This document shows positions 1 through 11,900 of a stretch of DNA of 64,000 nucleotides, piece by piece. The position numbers and the translations under genes were made by a program. Below the pieces are notes generated by a model. The model saw only the letters and a program-made list of their open reading frames with translations. It ran no database searches and was not told the DNA's origin. The stretch spans positions 10,563,001 through 10,627,000 of the forward strand of contig NC_134953.1 in NCBI RefSeq assembly GCF_965638725.1, written 5' to 3'. The number at the start of each line of letters is the position of its first letter. Positions within the stretch are counted from its first letter, which is position 1. The stretch is from Aptenodytes patagonicus (lineage: Eukaryota; Chordata; Aves; Sphenisciformes; Spheniscidae).

Positions 1-605
1 TTTTCCTCTTTTTTCCTCTTTTTTCCTCTTTTTTCCTCTTTTTTCCTCTTTTTTCCTCTTTTTTCCTCTTTTTTCCTCTTTTTTCCTCTTTTTTCCTCTT
101 TTTTCCTCTTTTTTCCTCTTTTTTCCTCTTTTTTCCTCTTTTTTCCTCTTTTTTCCTCTTTTTTCCTCTTTTTTCCTCTTTTTTCCTCTTTTTTCCTCTT
201 TTTTCCTCTTTTTTCCTCTTTTTTCCTCTTTTTTCCTCTTTTTTCCTCTTTTTTCCTCTTTTTTCCTCTTTTTTCCTCTTTTTTCCTCTTTTTTCCTCTT
301 TTTTCCTCTTTTTTCCTCTTTTTTCCTCTTTTTTCCTCTTTTTTCCTCTTTTTTCCTCTTTTTTCCTCTTTTTTCCTCTTTTTTCCTCTTTTTTCCTCTT
401 TTTTCCTCTTTTTTCCTCTTTTTTCCTCTTTTTTCCTCTTTTTTCCTCCTCTTTCCTCCTCTTTCCTCCTCTTTCCTCCTCTTTCCTCTTTCCTCTTTCC
501 TCTTTCCTCTTTCCTCTTTCCTCTTTCCTCTTTCCTCTTTCCTCTTTCCTCTTTCCTCTTTCCTCTTTCCTCTTTCCTCTTTCCTCTTTCCTCTTTCTTC
601 TTTTT
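1..605. repeat. Homopyrimidine satellite in a GBF1 intron
   Basis: The first 605 bases contain only T and C. Bases 1-440 are 44 perfect copies of the decamer TTTTCCTCTT. Bases 441-480 change to a CTTTCCTCCT variant, and about 481-596 is a heptamer array of CTTTCCT. The tract ends where non-repetitive DNA begins at 606. It lies upstream of the first GBF1 exon in the window, so it is intronic, and the sense-strand pre-mRNA would be pyrimidine-rich. Its left end is cut by the window edge, so its full length is unknown. Mirror-symmetric pyrimidine tracts of this kind can form H-DNA; that is an inference here. Confidence 0.97.
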
Positions 606-1430
606 AACTGCTTCTGTCTTTGCTGATTGAGCAAACTACTTGACTGTGGCACCTTGCACATCAGAACATTAGTTCTCTTTACCTCCTTCTGAAAATGTTT
701 GGTGCACTGTGTTCACAGCAAGTCTGTCTCTCTGCTGGTGAGTTTCTAGATAATGTTGAATGATGGAGAGAATGAATTTTTGCTTCTAAATAACATGATA
801 TCAGTAGCTTAAATCTGGCCCTTGCAAAGATTTGTGTGCTTGGGATGTGTGAAATTTTAAGGTTATCCTAAAGGTCAGGGAAGGTAGATCTGACAGGTGT
901 GGAACATGCTAATGTAGATTGCTGTTCATGAGAGACTTTACCAGTATTAGTGTGGAGCTGAGTGACCCCAGAGGCCCTACGTGAGTCATGTCATTCCGTG
1001 TTGTGCTTTTGGAGTTGTCTTGGTTGAACCTAGCACCTCCAGTAGTTCTTAAAGTGTGTAGTACGTCTGATTCTTTCCCCCAGGGTCAAAGCATTGGACT
1101 TCCTGCCCTCTTTAAATCCACGGTCAGGCTGACAAGTGATGTAGTAGAGGATGGAAAGCCCCTTCCCTCTGAAGGGGAAAGCCAAACATAGCTACAGGGG
1201 AGAAACAGTGTCAAAGATCTGTGTTTCCTGCTGTCTCCTGTGCACGCTCCTGTCATAGTTGTTCTTCCTCTCACAGGAGGAGAGGCCTGGCCTAGCTTCT
1301 TCCAGGGCCCACTGGTGGTTCCTAGCTGATGCTGATCTGACTAATCTGGATTGCTTCTCCCTTATTCACAGCTGCTCTTCCAAGTTCTTGATTTGGCTTT
1401 GATCTAAAACCCATGCCTTTTGTCTTGAAG
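606..1430 (+). other. GBF1 intron, non-repetitive part
   Basis: Ordinary AT-leaning intron sequence between the pyrimidine satellite and the first recognisable GBF1 exon. It ends in a polypyrimidine stretch and an AG acceptor at 1429-1430. I see no exon, RNA gene or mobile element in it. Confidence 0.75.
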
Positions 1431-3317
1431 GTGCTCAGTCAGACAGTGAGGTCTCCTCCTCCTGTCATCCAAGTGACATGAGCCTGGACCGTGGCTACAC
1501 CTCTGATTCGGAGGTGTACACAGACCACGGGAAGCCAGGCAAGATGCATCGCTCGGTGACAGATGTGGATGTCATGAACAGTGGCTGGCTAGTGGTGAGT
1601 AGCCAATGGGCTCCTGGTGCCTGAAGAAGACTAGTCCTAGCATGGTTGTGGGCAGAGGGTGTGGTAGGGAGAGAAAGAATAAGGCAGTAGAAAAGAGAGC
1701 TAAGATGACCTGACAATGTAAAGGGAGGATGTGGGGAGGAGACGCAGATGGAGCGGAGAAAGCTTGGAGGCAAATGAGGAAGGGAAATGGATCCTACAAA
1801 AACATTACCTGTTAGCTTCAGAAGAAAGGCCCTTTCAGCGTGTGCGTGAGGTGCTGCTGTTATGCTACCCTCTCCTGCTACCCTCTTGCTGTGCCCTGCA
1901 GGTGGGGAAAGATGACATTGACACCTCCAGATCCACTGCTGGGCTCAGCAGGCTGGGGCCGTCTCCTCTTGTCAACCAGTACAGCCTGACTGTGGGGCTG
2001 GATTTGGGCCCACATGACACAAAGTCTCTCATGAAGTGTGTGGAGTCCCTGTCCTTCATCGTGCGAGATGCTGCCCATGTTACACCTGAGAACTTTGAGC
2101 TCTGTGTCAAAACCATCCGCATCTTTGTGGAGGCGAGCTTGAATGGGGGTAAGATGGCCCTCGGTTTGACAATCAGGATTGGGCTTGGGGTGGCCTGTCA
2201 GCAAGAATTGTGAAGTATACTGTCAGAGAACGAGTCCCCAACCCCCAGAAAATGGTCTGCTGTGAGAAAAGTGTCCTGGCTTCTGCTGGTGGCAGGGACC
2301 TTATTCTTATCCCTCTCTCTGGGTTGGAGGGGAGGTCTGGAGCTGATGTGGAGCTAGCAATATCAGCTGTTGCTGAAGGCTGTTCCTAACGGGTGCTGGG
2401 TACCTCTTCAAGTGGGAAGTTGTCATTTCACAGGACAGGGCCCTCCGCTGGGGATATCAAAAGGTGGCTGCTGTGTGTGTTGAAAGGCAGAAAATTTTGT
2501 GGGGTAGTGCGTGTATGGTATGTTGCTGCCTTTCACTTTCTAGGCTACAAGTCCCAGGAGAAGAGAGGGAAGAGCCACAGGTATGACAGTAAATCCAGTC
2601 GGTTAAAAAAAAAGCCAAAGGAGAGCTCCACACGGCGATCACGGGTCTTGAGCCAGCACCAGGCGCACACACACAGTGATGAGGATGAGGATGAGAGCAT
2701 CCCTGCCAGCTACCACACTGTGTCTTTACAGGTTAGTCAGGACGTAAGTATAGCAAGGATTTCCTCCTCTCCTTTCCCAATCTCAGGGCCTTGCTAGGGA
2801 GTCACTGGGATTCTTCATGGGGTGAGGGGGGGCTGCGTCCTGGGTTAGTGGGCACTGGATGGCAGAGGGTGGCTCTGCTGGCAGTGTGTGGTTCTGCAGT
2901 GAAAGAGGAAGACTGCAATTTGGACAGGCAAAAGCAGAATAGCAGTGGAAAGAGAAGTCCTCTGAAAAGCGAGGAGGGTGGCGGGGTCTGGAGCTGTGAG
3001 TCACTATAGTAGGTAAGATGGATGTGGATCAAGGGCATTTGGAGGCATGAGGTTCATGTAGGATTAGTGAGGAGTCTGACAGGGCATCTGAGCTTGTAGA
3101 GAGGGGAAAGCCTCGTGGGCTGAGGCACTGGGATTTCAAGTACAGAGGACTGAGATGAGGGAGTCATTTCTCTCTCCAGCTGGTACTTCAAAGGTGCGAA
3201 GGCATGGGCCTGCTGACTGCCAGGCTGTTGGGCCTCAGTTCAGCAGTAAAGTGACTAGAGTGCTGTCATTTGTCCATATGGAGCTGTTCTGAGGGAGCTT
3301 TGCTTGTGCTTCATGCC

Positions 3318-3351
<34 letters not shown>

Positions 3352-6300
3352 GTTGCAGAGAGTTGTCCCTGGACAGCATAGCTATATCACTGGGTTTCTC
3401 CCTCTGCCTGGGAGAGTCAATGCTCTGTGCCAGGAAAGGCTCCATTCTTTCTCCTGGCAGGATTGGGATGCTGTTCCTCGAAGATGGGATTGACGTGGCT
3501 ACTGAACTGACACAAATCTTGCTGAAGATGCCTGGCACTTGACCACTTAGGGAGGGCACAGACAGCAGGGCCTGACACCGTCTCCATAGCTGTACATGGT
3601 TATGTGCATACAGGAAGCAGGCTTGAGTAGCTGTGAGCCTTTTAGCATTGGTTTGGGGAAGAGCAGAGACCAGGGGTGCTTCAAAAATTTAAGTGCTGTA
3701 TGTTGCTTAATGCGATGCTTGACTTGCAGCTCCTGGACCTCATGCACACCTTGCACACCCGAGCGGCCACCATCTACAGCTCCTGGGCAGAGGAGCAACG
3801 CCATCTAGAGACAGCAGGGAGGAAAATTGAAGCAGATTCCCGAACACTGTGGTCCAACTGCTGGTGTCCTTTGCTACAGGGTAAAGCCATCCCCTTGTGA
3901 TGAGAGTGAGCAGAGACACTTCGAAAATAATGGCAGCACTGAGGAAAGTTGAGGAGCCAAGAACTAACTGCAGAAAGCAGGCGGAGGTTGTTTTTAGGGT
4001 CTGCTGTAATTGAAAAAGGACTGGGATCAGATCCGGAAAGGTATCTTTAGCATGAGTTAGCTGCCAGCTTGCTTCTGGACCTGACAGTAGATTCCCAGTC
4101 TGTGGCCTGGAACAAGTATAATCCTTGTTCTTTTTCTTTTTTCTTTTTTCTTTTCTTCCCCTCCCCCGAGAGTGTTTGATCTTCACTAGACTTTTCACCC
4201 TAGGCTGGGGAAGTAGGGATGTGACACTTTCCCTGTGGGCTTTGCCCTGAATCCCTCTCTTGCAGGTATTGCCTGGCTGTGCTGTGATGCCCGACGCCAG
4301 GTACGGATGCAGGCACTCACTTACTTGCAGCGGGCCCTCCTGGTACATGACCTTCAGGCCCTGGATGCCCTGGAATGGGAGTCCTGCTTCAACAAGGTAA
4401 CGTCCTGGCTGGGCATGTAGGCAGGACAGCATTGTCTGGAAGAGCAAAGCTGTCTGTGGGAGTGGCAGAATGGTGTCCTACTTCAGCACCGTCTTCTTGA
4501 GCAGCTTGTTCACCACAACAGATGAGGCATTCCCTACTCTCATCCTGTGAAAAGTTCTTCTGTGCTTAGGCTTCTGACGGAGCCTCTTGGAGTATTGAAA
4601 TGAATCCACTCATTTCCACTTCCCATTGCTTCTCCCATGCTCTCTGCCTAGAAGCCACCAGCCCCAAAAGCCAGCTCCTTCCTGTAAGGCTGTCTATGCA
4701 AATATCATCAGTCCTTTTTTAGCTCTGAAATATCAATGTGTCTGATCCAACAGGTGCTGTTCCCTCTGCTAACCAAGCTACTCGAGAACATCAGCCCAGC
4801 TGACATTGGTGGGATGGAAGAAACTAGGATGAGAGCCTCAACACTACTCTCCAAGGTGAGCATGCTTCTGCTGCCTGAAAGCTCAGGGGAAACCATCTGC
4901 CTCGAGAAAACCAAACTGTTTGCTGTATTAGCTTCTCAGCATCTCTGATCTGGATAGGTGTCAGTTTGCTAGTTTGACTGTCTTCAGTGCTGGGCTTCTC
5001 CACTACCTTCTGCTGTTGGGACATGCCTTCTTTCCAGAACTGTCTCCATGATCCTGGCCTTCGGGAAAAGTTGTCAGGAAGGAGTTTGTGACTTTATGAA
5101 GGATGGAGACAGAAGTATTTCACCCGACATTAGTTAAAGACAGTCTGTTCTAGTGGTGAAATGACGCGTGTCACAAGCTGATAGTACTGACCTAAGGCAG
5201 AGAGTCTGGAAGGGCTGGAAGACATGGTGATGCAGACTGCAGTGGCCTCATGCAAAGGAGACAAGATCCACTCCTCTACATATGCAGCTCAGAAGAGTGG
5301 AGGCCTCTGGCGTCCTCAGGCTGGGCCTGTGCATGCTCCTAGCCTGCCACAAGGAGGAGGAATTCCAGATTTGCAAGACTGGCTTATCAAGCTATGAGCA
5401 ACAGCCCTGATACTACTTGTTGACAGTAGTTGTGGTTTTTTTTCTAGGTGTTCCTACAGCATCTCTCCCCGCTGCTCTCGCTGACCACCTTTGCTGCCCT
5501 GTGGCTGACAATCCTGGACTTCATGGACAAATACATGCATGCTGGCTCCAGTGACTTACTGGTAAGGTGCTGAAAGTGATGCTGCAGTGCTTTGAACAAC
5601 CATTCATCAGTTTTGACCTTCTAAACTTGAAAGGTGTTTTGTTTTGTTTTGTTTTTTTTTAACCTCTTAATCCTTCCAAAACCATTTTGTTTCATGGTCT
5701 CTCCCCTTGGCCTCTGTTTCCAAGGCAGCCCATCAGCTGCTTTGAGCTTTTGTTCGTTGCTATATGTCCATTCTCTGTGTCCTGAGGAGTCTCTCTGATT
5801 ACAGCTGGAGGCCATCCCAGAGTCTCTGAAGAATATGCTGCTTGTAATGGATACAGCTGGGATATTCCACAGTGCTGACTCACGGACGGGATACTCAGAT
5901 CTCTGGGAGATCACCTGGGAGCGGATTGACTGTTTCTTACCTAGGCTGCGGGATGAGCTCTTCAAACAGACAGTCATCCAAGGTACGAGGGGCTGAGAAA
6001 CCTTAAGAAAACAGGTCTTGGACCCAGTGCTTGCACCTTGTCCAGTACCCAGCTGCCATAGCGCCTGGATGCTGATGAAATGATAGTTGCAGGAGGCTGT
6101 GGGAGCTTGGCAAAAGGAGTGAGCAAACTGGTGTGTGGGCTCACTGCTTGTTTTGTTTCCCTAGATCCTGTCCCTAGCATACCAATGGAGCTGCAGCATC
6201 AGAAATCAATAGTGTCTGCCCTGCCCCCTTCTTCTGCAGGGGATGTGAGACCAGCCACCCACCTGGCTCCTTTGGAGAAGCCCTGTGAACTGGGTGCCAG

Positions 6301-6937
6301 TGGTGAGTCCTGTATTCTTCTTCCTGGAATCATCTTCCCAGCACAGTGGCACGGATCTGCTTTTCCTTGGTTTAGCGTGATCTGCAGTGACTAGGCTTCT
6401 GGTGTTGTGGAACTGTTGTGCTTCCAAATGGATAGGTTGTGGCCTTCTTGCTGAGGTTATTGGGGTGGGCAGAGGTTGGGGCAGAATGCCTGGGATCAGC
6501 ACCTGTTCCTCAGGGCCTCGTATGTAGGTATGTGGAAGGGGCAAGTCTGAAAAGGCCCTGAGTTGATCTTCAGCCCTGCTTAGCTTTGAGCTGAAAGGTG
6601 ACATTGTCAGGGCCTGTATAAGGATGTATTTTGTCTCTTCCTTTTTCCAGAGTCTGAGAGAGCCACTGCACCTGCCTCACCCACCATCAGCACCTCTGCC
6701 TCTCCTTCTTTCCCAGCATCAGCTCCAACAAAGACAAGCCCCGTTACAGACATACCTCCTACGACAGCACAGCCGCCACTCATCCTGCAGCCTCTTGCCT
6801 CTCCCCTGCAGGTTGGGGTGCCACCTATGACTCTTCCAATCATTCTCAACCCAGCCCTAATTGAAGCCACCTCTCCTGTTCCCCTCTTAGCTACACCACG
6901 GCCCACTGACCCCATGACAACCTCTGAAGTCAATTAG
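1431..6937 (+). CDS. GBF1: GBF1, C-terminal ten coding exons (partial)
   Basis: Golgi brefeldin A-resistance factor, a Sec7-type exchange factor that loads GTP on Arf1 at the cis-Golgi/ERGIC to recruit COPI. Coding exons: 1431-1594, 1902-2148, 2544-2743, 3730-3880, 4266-4396, 4754-4855, 5448-5561, 5805-5982, 6165-6302 and 6651-6937. They total 1712 nt, about 570 residues, and all junction phases close. The peptide opens with SLDRGYTSDSEVYTDHG and continues through NQYSLTVGLDLGPHDTKSL, RMRASTLLSKVFLQHLSPLL and DFMDKYMHAGSSDLL. It ends in a proline/serine-rich tail, PLLATPRPTDPMTTSEVN, then TAG. This is the region after the Sec7 domain (HDS helical repeats and tail) of a roughly 1,860-residue protein. 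The catalytic Sec7 exons lie left of the window. The Pro/Ser tail (exons 6165-6937) is the least conserved part, and no break is seen. Confidence 0.96.
3318..3351. repeat. T20-A14 run in GBF1 intron
   Basis: Twenty T immediately followed by fourteen A, inside the intron between exons 2544-2743 and 3730-3880. The two runs are complementary and could fold back on themselves. It looks like a homopolymer expansion. No target-site duplication or retroelement body is visible next to it. Confidence 0.9.
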
Positions 6938-8310
6938 TTCGAGGGTGTCTGAGACCTGTCTGCTGAGGAAGCTCTGTGGGTGGAGGATGCTGGCCAAATG
7001 TTCTCTGGCAGCAGGCATGTTTGTTTTAGAAGATGATGCTAACCTGAGCAGAAGGGCTGCTGCCACAATCCCCTTGGAGCACATCACATTCTGCTCCCTT
7101 CTTGTGGCAACCACCTAGAAATCCGCCTAGAAATCCCTGTCGTCTTGGAGGGGTGCCCAGTTTCACTGACCAGTCTCCTTCCCGCCTTCACAATCTCAGG
7201 GGCCAGGCAATGCCCACACCCAGCAGCCTGGGACCAAGCTGCCACCAGTTCATCTGGTGAAGAGGGGAAACTCTCTGATGTCACACCAGAGAGGGGCTGC
7301 AGTACACAACTGCCTCTCAGATTATTCAGTTCAGTCCCTGGACAATTCCCCAGCCATTCCCTAGCTTTCCTGCCCATGCTTCTGGTCTCATTGCTTTGTT
7401 TGGGCTCTGGGCATGCCTGGGTTCAGCAGGTTAAGAATTTTGTGGATTGCTTACAGTGCAGCTCCCAACTTGCTACATAGGGCTTCTTGTCTGCTGTAGC
7501 CACATGCTTTCCTTCTGCAACATGGATCACAGCAATCCCCATGCCAGATATGGAGCAGGCAGCAAGGGAGTCTGGCGGGGGCAGCACTGCTTTCCTCCCT
7601 CCTCCTGTAAATATAATCAGGCTTTCTGGTTGGAGAGAGCAAATTCAGAAGGCTCTGCCTAGTTGAGCAGATGAGAAGGAAATGCAGAATCCCATGAGCT
7701 GAGAGCAGAGCACCATGGCCATCTCTCAAACAGCGCTTGGGGAGCCACTCCCCCGGGGTGCACAGCAGTGCTGTGTTGGCCGCCACTCGCTACATTGGCC
7801 TCTTGGTGTCCAACCCCATTCCTTAGGAGAACGTCCTCTTCAGCTAGAGAAGATCTGCTGACAGATGCCCAACAAGTCTGCTGTGCTTTCTCTTGGAAGC
7901 TCTGCAGAGACTGCACCCTTTTGAATCTTCTAGTTGTTGGGAGCCCACCTCCTTCTCCACCTAGAACGCCCCTGCAGCTGAGGCCCTGGCAGTCATTCTT
8001 GTGCTTCTGCCTTGCAGCAAGGATGTCCTGCTCTTCCACCCCGTCATGCCCAGAGCAGAGCTGGCTGCCTGGCAAGCGCTGCATCTCCGTTCTTCCTCCT
8101 CTCTCGATTAGTTGGCTAAATTCTCAATAATACCAATCTCAGAAATCCCACTGGTGACTGGGAGGGGCATGGGCGTGACTCCAACCCAGTGTATACTGTA
8201 CTGAGAGGAACCTGCGGTTGGGGTGGGAGTACAACCAGTGTACATAAGAGTAAATGGCTACAAATCCAATGGACTTTTTACAGTGTAATAAATACATCCT
8301 GTAAATGAAT
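6938..8310 (+). other. GBF1 3' untranslated region
   Basis: Sequence from the GBF1 stop codon to just past the AATAAA at 8287-8292. No splice signals interrupt it, and short reading frames in it show no family resemblance. The cleavage position near 8310 is inferred from the usual 10-30 nt spacing. Confidence 0.8.
8287..8292 (+). terminator. GBF1 polyadenylation signal
   Basis: Canonical AATAAA about 1.35 kb after the GBF1 stop codon. It is followed within about 40 nt by T/G-containing sequence, and it is the best-placed signal for the GBF1 mRNA end. Confidence 0.8.
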
Positions 8311-11300
8311 GCTCTAGCGTTGCACTCCTTTTTCTGTCATGGTTCTGCGGCTCAGAGCTTTGGGAAGAGTGGAGTTTAGTTGTCAAGGTGCTGTGCCCGG
8401 CTGCCAGCCCCCTGGCTCCATATAGCAGGATCCTCCAACAGAGTGCTCTGTCTGCGGGGAGCACGGAGGGACTTGCCCTAACAAGTGGTCAGCTCATAGC
8501 GGGGGGCTGCAGTGGAGGTTGGCCATCAAGGGGCTAAGCAGAAATGGTTCCCATCACGGGCAAAGCAGAGCTGTAACAGCTAGATTGCTCTTGCTTCTGG
8601 CAAGAAGTGTCGGCTGTAAAATTTCTGGTGTTATGTTGGTGTGTGCTCGTGCACCACCAGGACTGAGGGTGGAGACTAGGGCTGAGGAGCAAGTGCCCTG
8701 CGGCATCTCGGCATGCAGCCAGAACAGAGACCTCGGGGACAACCTGGCTGACTTTGGAGAAAGGAGCATTTTCTGTCTGATGAGGAAGAAATCCTCGTTT
8801 CCACTGACAGGACTTGGAGAGGGCGTGAGAGATCCTGGGCTCTTCCAGGGCTAATGCTTGCCATGGATATGGACAACCACACATACTTCCCTCCCGGTTT
8901 TTTCTACTTTGTCTTGTGGCAAGATCCACGCAGTGCCACAGTGTCCTTAGAGCTGTGTGAGGCACCAATGCCTTTCCTGTCGCAAGGATTCCAAGAGACT
9001 CCTACGGGCTTGAGAAGGGGTTTGAAAACTTGGTGTTTGTTTGAATTGCATGAGCAAAGGTCTAAATATTGCATAGTGGAAGAGTAATGTGCATACTAAG
9101 AAAGTCCCATTAATAAATCCTGGTTCCCTTACCCCATTTCCACCGTTCCTGGAATATTTTCACTGCTGCAGCCTTCTCTTCCTCACCCTCCACTGCTTCC
9201 AGACTGTGTCCTTCCAGCCCTTAGATGTTTTCATTCATGTATTTGAATCCTCGTGCTGTCCATGGCCCTTCTGTATCCAGCCCACCTCTCTGTCTTGAAT
9301 TTCTGAGCCTTCAGTTCTATTTACAGCTCTGTTTTTCTGAGCTGCCTCCAAAATGCTCGCTGAAACCTTTAGATTATTAACTCTTTGTAAACCATTGCTC
9401 AATTGTCAAATGCCTCGATGGCAGCACTACTGCCCTCTGATCCCCGGACGGTCCTTTGACTTCTTGGAGTGGTGTCAGCTATTGGCAAAGCCCAGTTTTT
9501 CCTGCTGCCTTCAGGGAGCTGTTTGGGGGGTGCTATGTTTTAAACTGTGTTTGCAAACCCAGTTTCTACTGAGAGCATTACATCTTAATTCAGACAATTG
9601 CGGTGCAAAGCAAAAGCCACCCGAGGAAACTGCAGGAAGCGGGACTGGAATGGAAAGAATGTCAGCTGGAAAGACAGACAGAATTGCACTTTAAACAGTT
9701 TTCACTAGACTGTAAATAGGAATGGACTGGAAAACCAGAAAAAAAATTCTTTGAATGTTGTTTGGATTTTGCAGTAACAAGGTTTCATGTGTTACAGAGA
9801 AAAAATAACAGGGGAAGTGTTTGAACCGAAACAGAGATGGAACCAACTGACAGGTAGCATGTGCTGTTATATACATATTTTTATCAATAAGTCTCTTGAA
9901 CTCTATTTGTAACTTAAATTACATACAAGACAGCCATACTACCAGCTGCTGTTGGTGAGGAGCGGTGTTCACAACACTAGCCTTCAGGTTTGTCCCAGCA
10001 TATCCTTTTTCTAGTCTTGAACTTCTTTCTCATTTTTACGGGTCTGACTCGCTGTTTTCCAGAGGAGGCTGGACAGACATCACCCTAGTTTGGATTTACG
10101 TACCTCTTCTGTTCCCATTTACATCGAGAACTTCCACCGCTGAAACAGAATAGAAATAAGTATTGGGACTTAGCGTGTGTCAGTAGGACGCGTTACTGTG
10201 GAGCTGGTGTTTTCCTCATTGGTGTGAAGCTTCCTAGTGGGAGAAAGCCCTACTGAAAGATGAGGCATGGCTGTAGAACTTAAATTTGGCACTGAAACGT
10301 GTGAAACTGAAGCAATGCTGCTTTTAGATTCAATTTTTAAATTGAATCTGAGCATACTCAGAAGACCTGGTCTGAAGGAAAGATTTCCATGAAGTATCTT
10401 CCAACAGTGCGCTGGCTTTTTTAGAAGTTACCCGCACTCCTAGAAAATGCCAGCTGTTGAACTCCTGGAAAAATGTGCGCCTGTTACGGAGCCCAGAGTA
10501 TCCTGTGCCATGCTCCTTTGCCCCACCTGCACGGAAGGCACCCCAGCGGGGTTTGTACCGCTCACCCCGTGGCCCAGGAGCAATCTGAGCCCCGCCAAGG
10601 CTGCTGGAGGCGGCAGCAGCTGCGCTGCTGGCCCGGCGCCTGCCGCCCTGACCGGCATTGTTCCCACCACAGTCTGTCCGTGCGGCCGTGGGGGCTGCTG
10701 GGAGAGGGAGGGCCAGGCCTGCTGTCCGCCGGCAGACAGAAATTCAGGGGGCAGCTTTGGGAGCACGACCGGCTCAGGAGCAAAGTTCTAGAGTGCAGCT
10801 CCTGCAGCGAAAGGTCAGGGAACTGACGTGCTGAACAGCAAGGAGAGACTCCGGGCCTGCGAGGAAGCTGCCTGGAGTGCGAGTCAACGCGTAGGAAGAT
10901 GAGATCCCCTGAGACTACAAGTCCCAGTATGCAATACTACTCCTCCAGTTGCATAACCTGCAACCCTGGCCCGGGCGAGGTGGTGGGCGGCCGGAGCTCC
11001 TCTCCCATGCAGGCCAGGGGCAGGTGCTGTTCCCGGGCAGCTCCTCTCTGCAGAAGGCAGCGGGAAGGTGCAGGCCTCATGAGCACCGGCCGCTCCGGGG
11101 CCCGAGGAGTGCATGCACCCTTTGGCTACGCCGGATGTTTTGGGACTTGCAAACACACGCCTGCAAGCAGCTGCGGGTGGCTGGGTGGGTTACTGCTGAG
11201 TTACTGATAGGGAAATGGGGCTGCCGTGGCCTTGCCGCAACCCGGCTGCTCTGCCAGGGGCAGCTGTGCTTCCTCTTCTCAAGTTTTCCACATAAGAAAA

Positions 11301-11900
11301 ATGGAAATTTCTCTGGGCAGCAGGGTTGGTGGGTGGCTGCTAAACTTAATCCCTAGGTGAGCCATTTGTAGAAAGTGTCTGGGAAAGGAGGGGTCAGGCT
11401 AACCGGGTTGGGGTGGTGCCTGCAGGCAGTGGCTTGCAGCGTGTGCGAGGCAGCTGAGGTGTCGCTAGCCATTTGGCGAGAGCGCAAGATCAGTCAACAC
11501 AGGAGCACAAACTGAGCCTTGTCTTCAGGAGGGAAGGCTGAGCCCTTGTTAACCCTCCTCCCATGAGGAAGAAGAGGGGACTCAGTAAGGGCTGAGTGTC
11601 TGGCCACTACCTGGTGCTGTACCTCCTGCCTCACCCCTGTGCTGAGACAGTGCCCTTTGGGCCGTGCTTCCTGGAGGAGCCCACGGCCTCGTAGACATGG
11701 GGACAGGGATGGTGTCTGGGGCAGAGAGCGCATCACCTGGGGCTGGGGAAGAGACCCCAGCACCCTGCAGCCAGCTGCTGCTACCTGATTCAGCCTTGTC
11801 AAAGGCTGCTCCAGGCTGCAGCTCCAGGGAGGGGGGTGTTTGCTGCTGTGCAGTGCCCTGGTGTCTCCTCTGTCCTCTTTTCTTGGGGCCGATGCCAGTG
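8311..11900. other. GBF1-TMEM150 intergenic region
   Basis: About 3.6 kb with no recognisable coding exon. 8.3-10.4 kb is AT-leaning and unremarkable. From about 10.45 kb the GC content rises, and 10.45-11.15 kb contains clustered CpG and a ZNF143/THAP11-type motif (separate entry). Open frames there are short and low in complexity. The region could hold a noncoding transcript start or a distal promoter of the TMEM150-family gene. Confidence 0.6.
10914..10932 (+). promoter_or_regulatory. ZNF143/THAP11-type (SBS) site
   Basis: The 19 bases ACTACAAGTCCCAGTATGC match the vertebrate SBS promoter element, ACTACAANTCCCARNATGC-like, as I remember it. This element is bound by ZNF143/THAP11 and is typical of housekeeping and bidirectional promoters. 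It lies in a GC-rich, CpG-containing stretch with no recognised gene start next to it. The TMEM150-family start codon is about 1.5 kb downstream. Confidence 0.65.

Noticed and set aside
1-605. CRISPR array or telomeric repeat
   Set aside because: The units are contiguous 10-mers and 7-mers with no spacers, and the motif is not TTAGGG. It is a simple pyrimidine satellite in an intron.
3270-3542. Short frame containing poly-Phe/poly-Lys
   Set aside because: It is the translation of the T20-A14 homopolymer inside a GBF1 intron.
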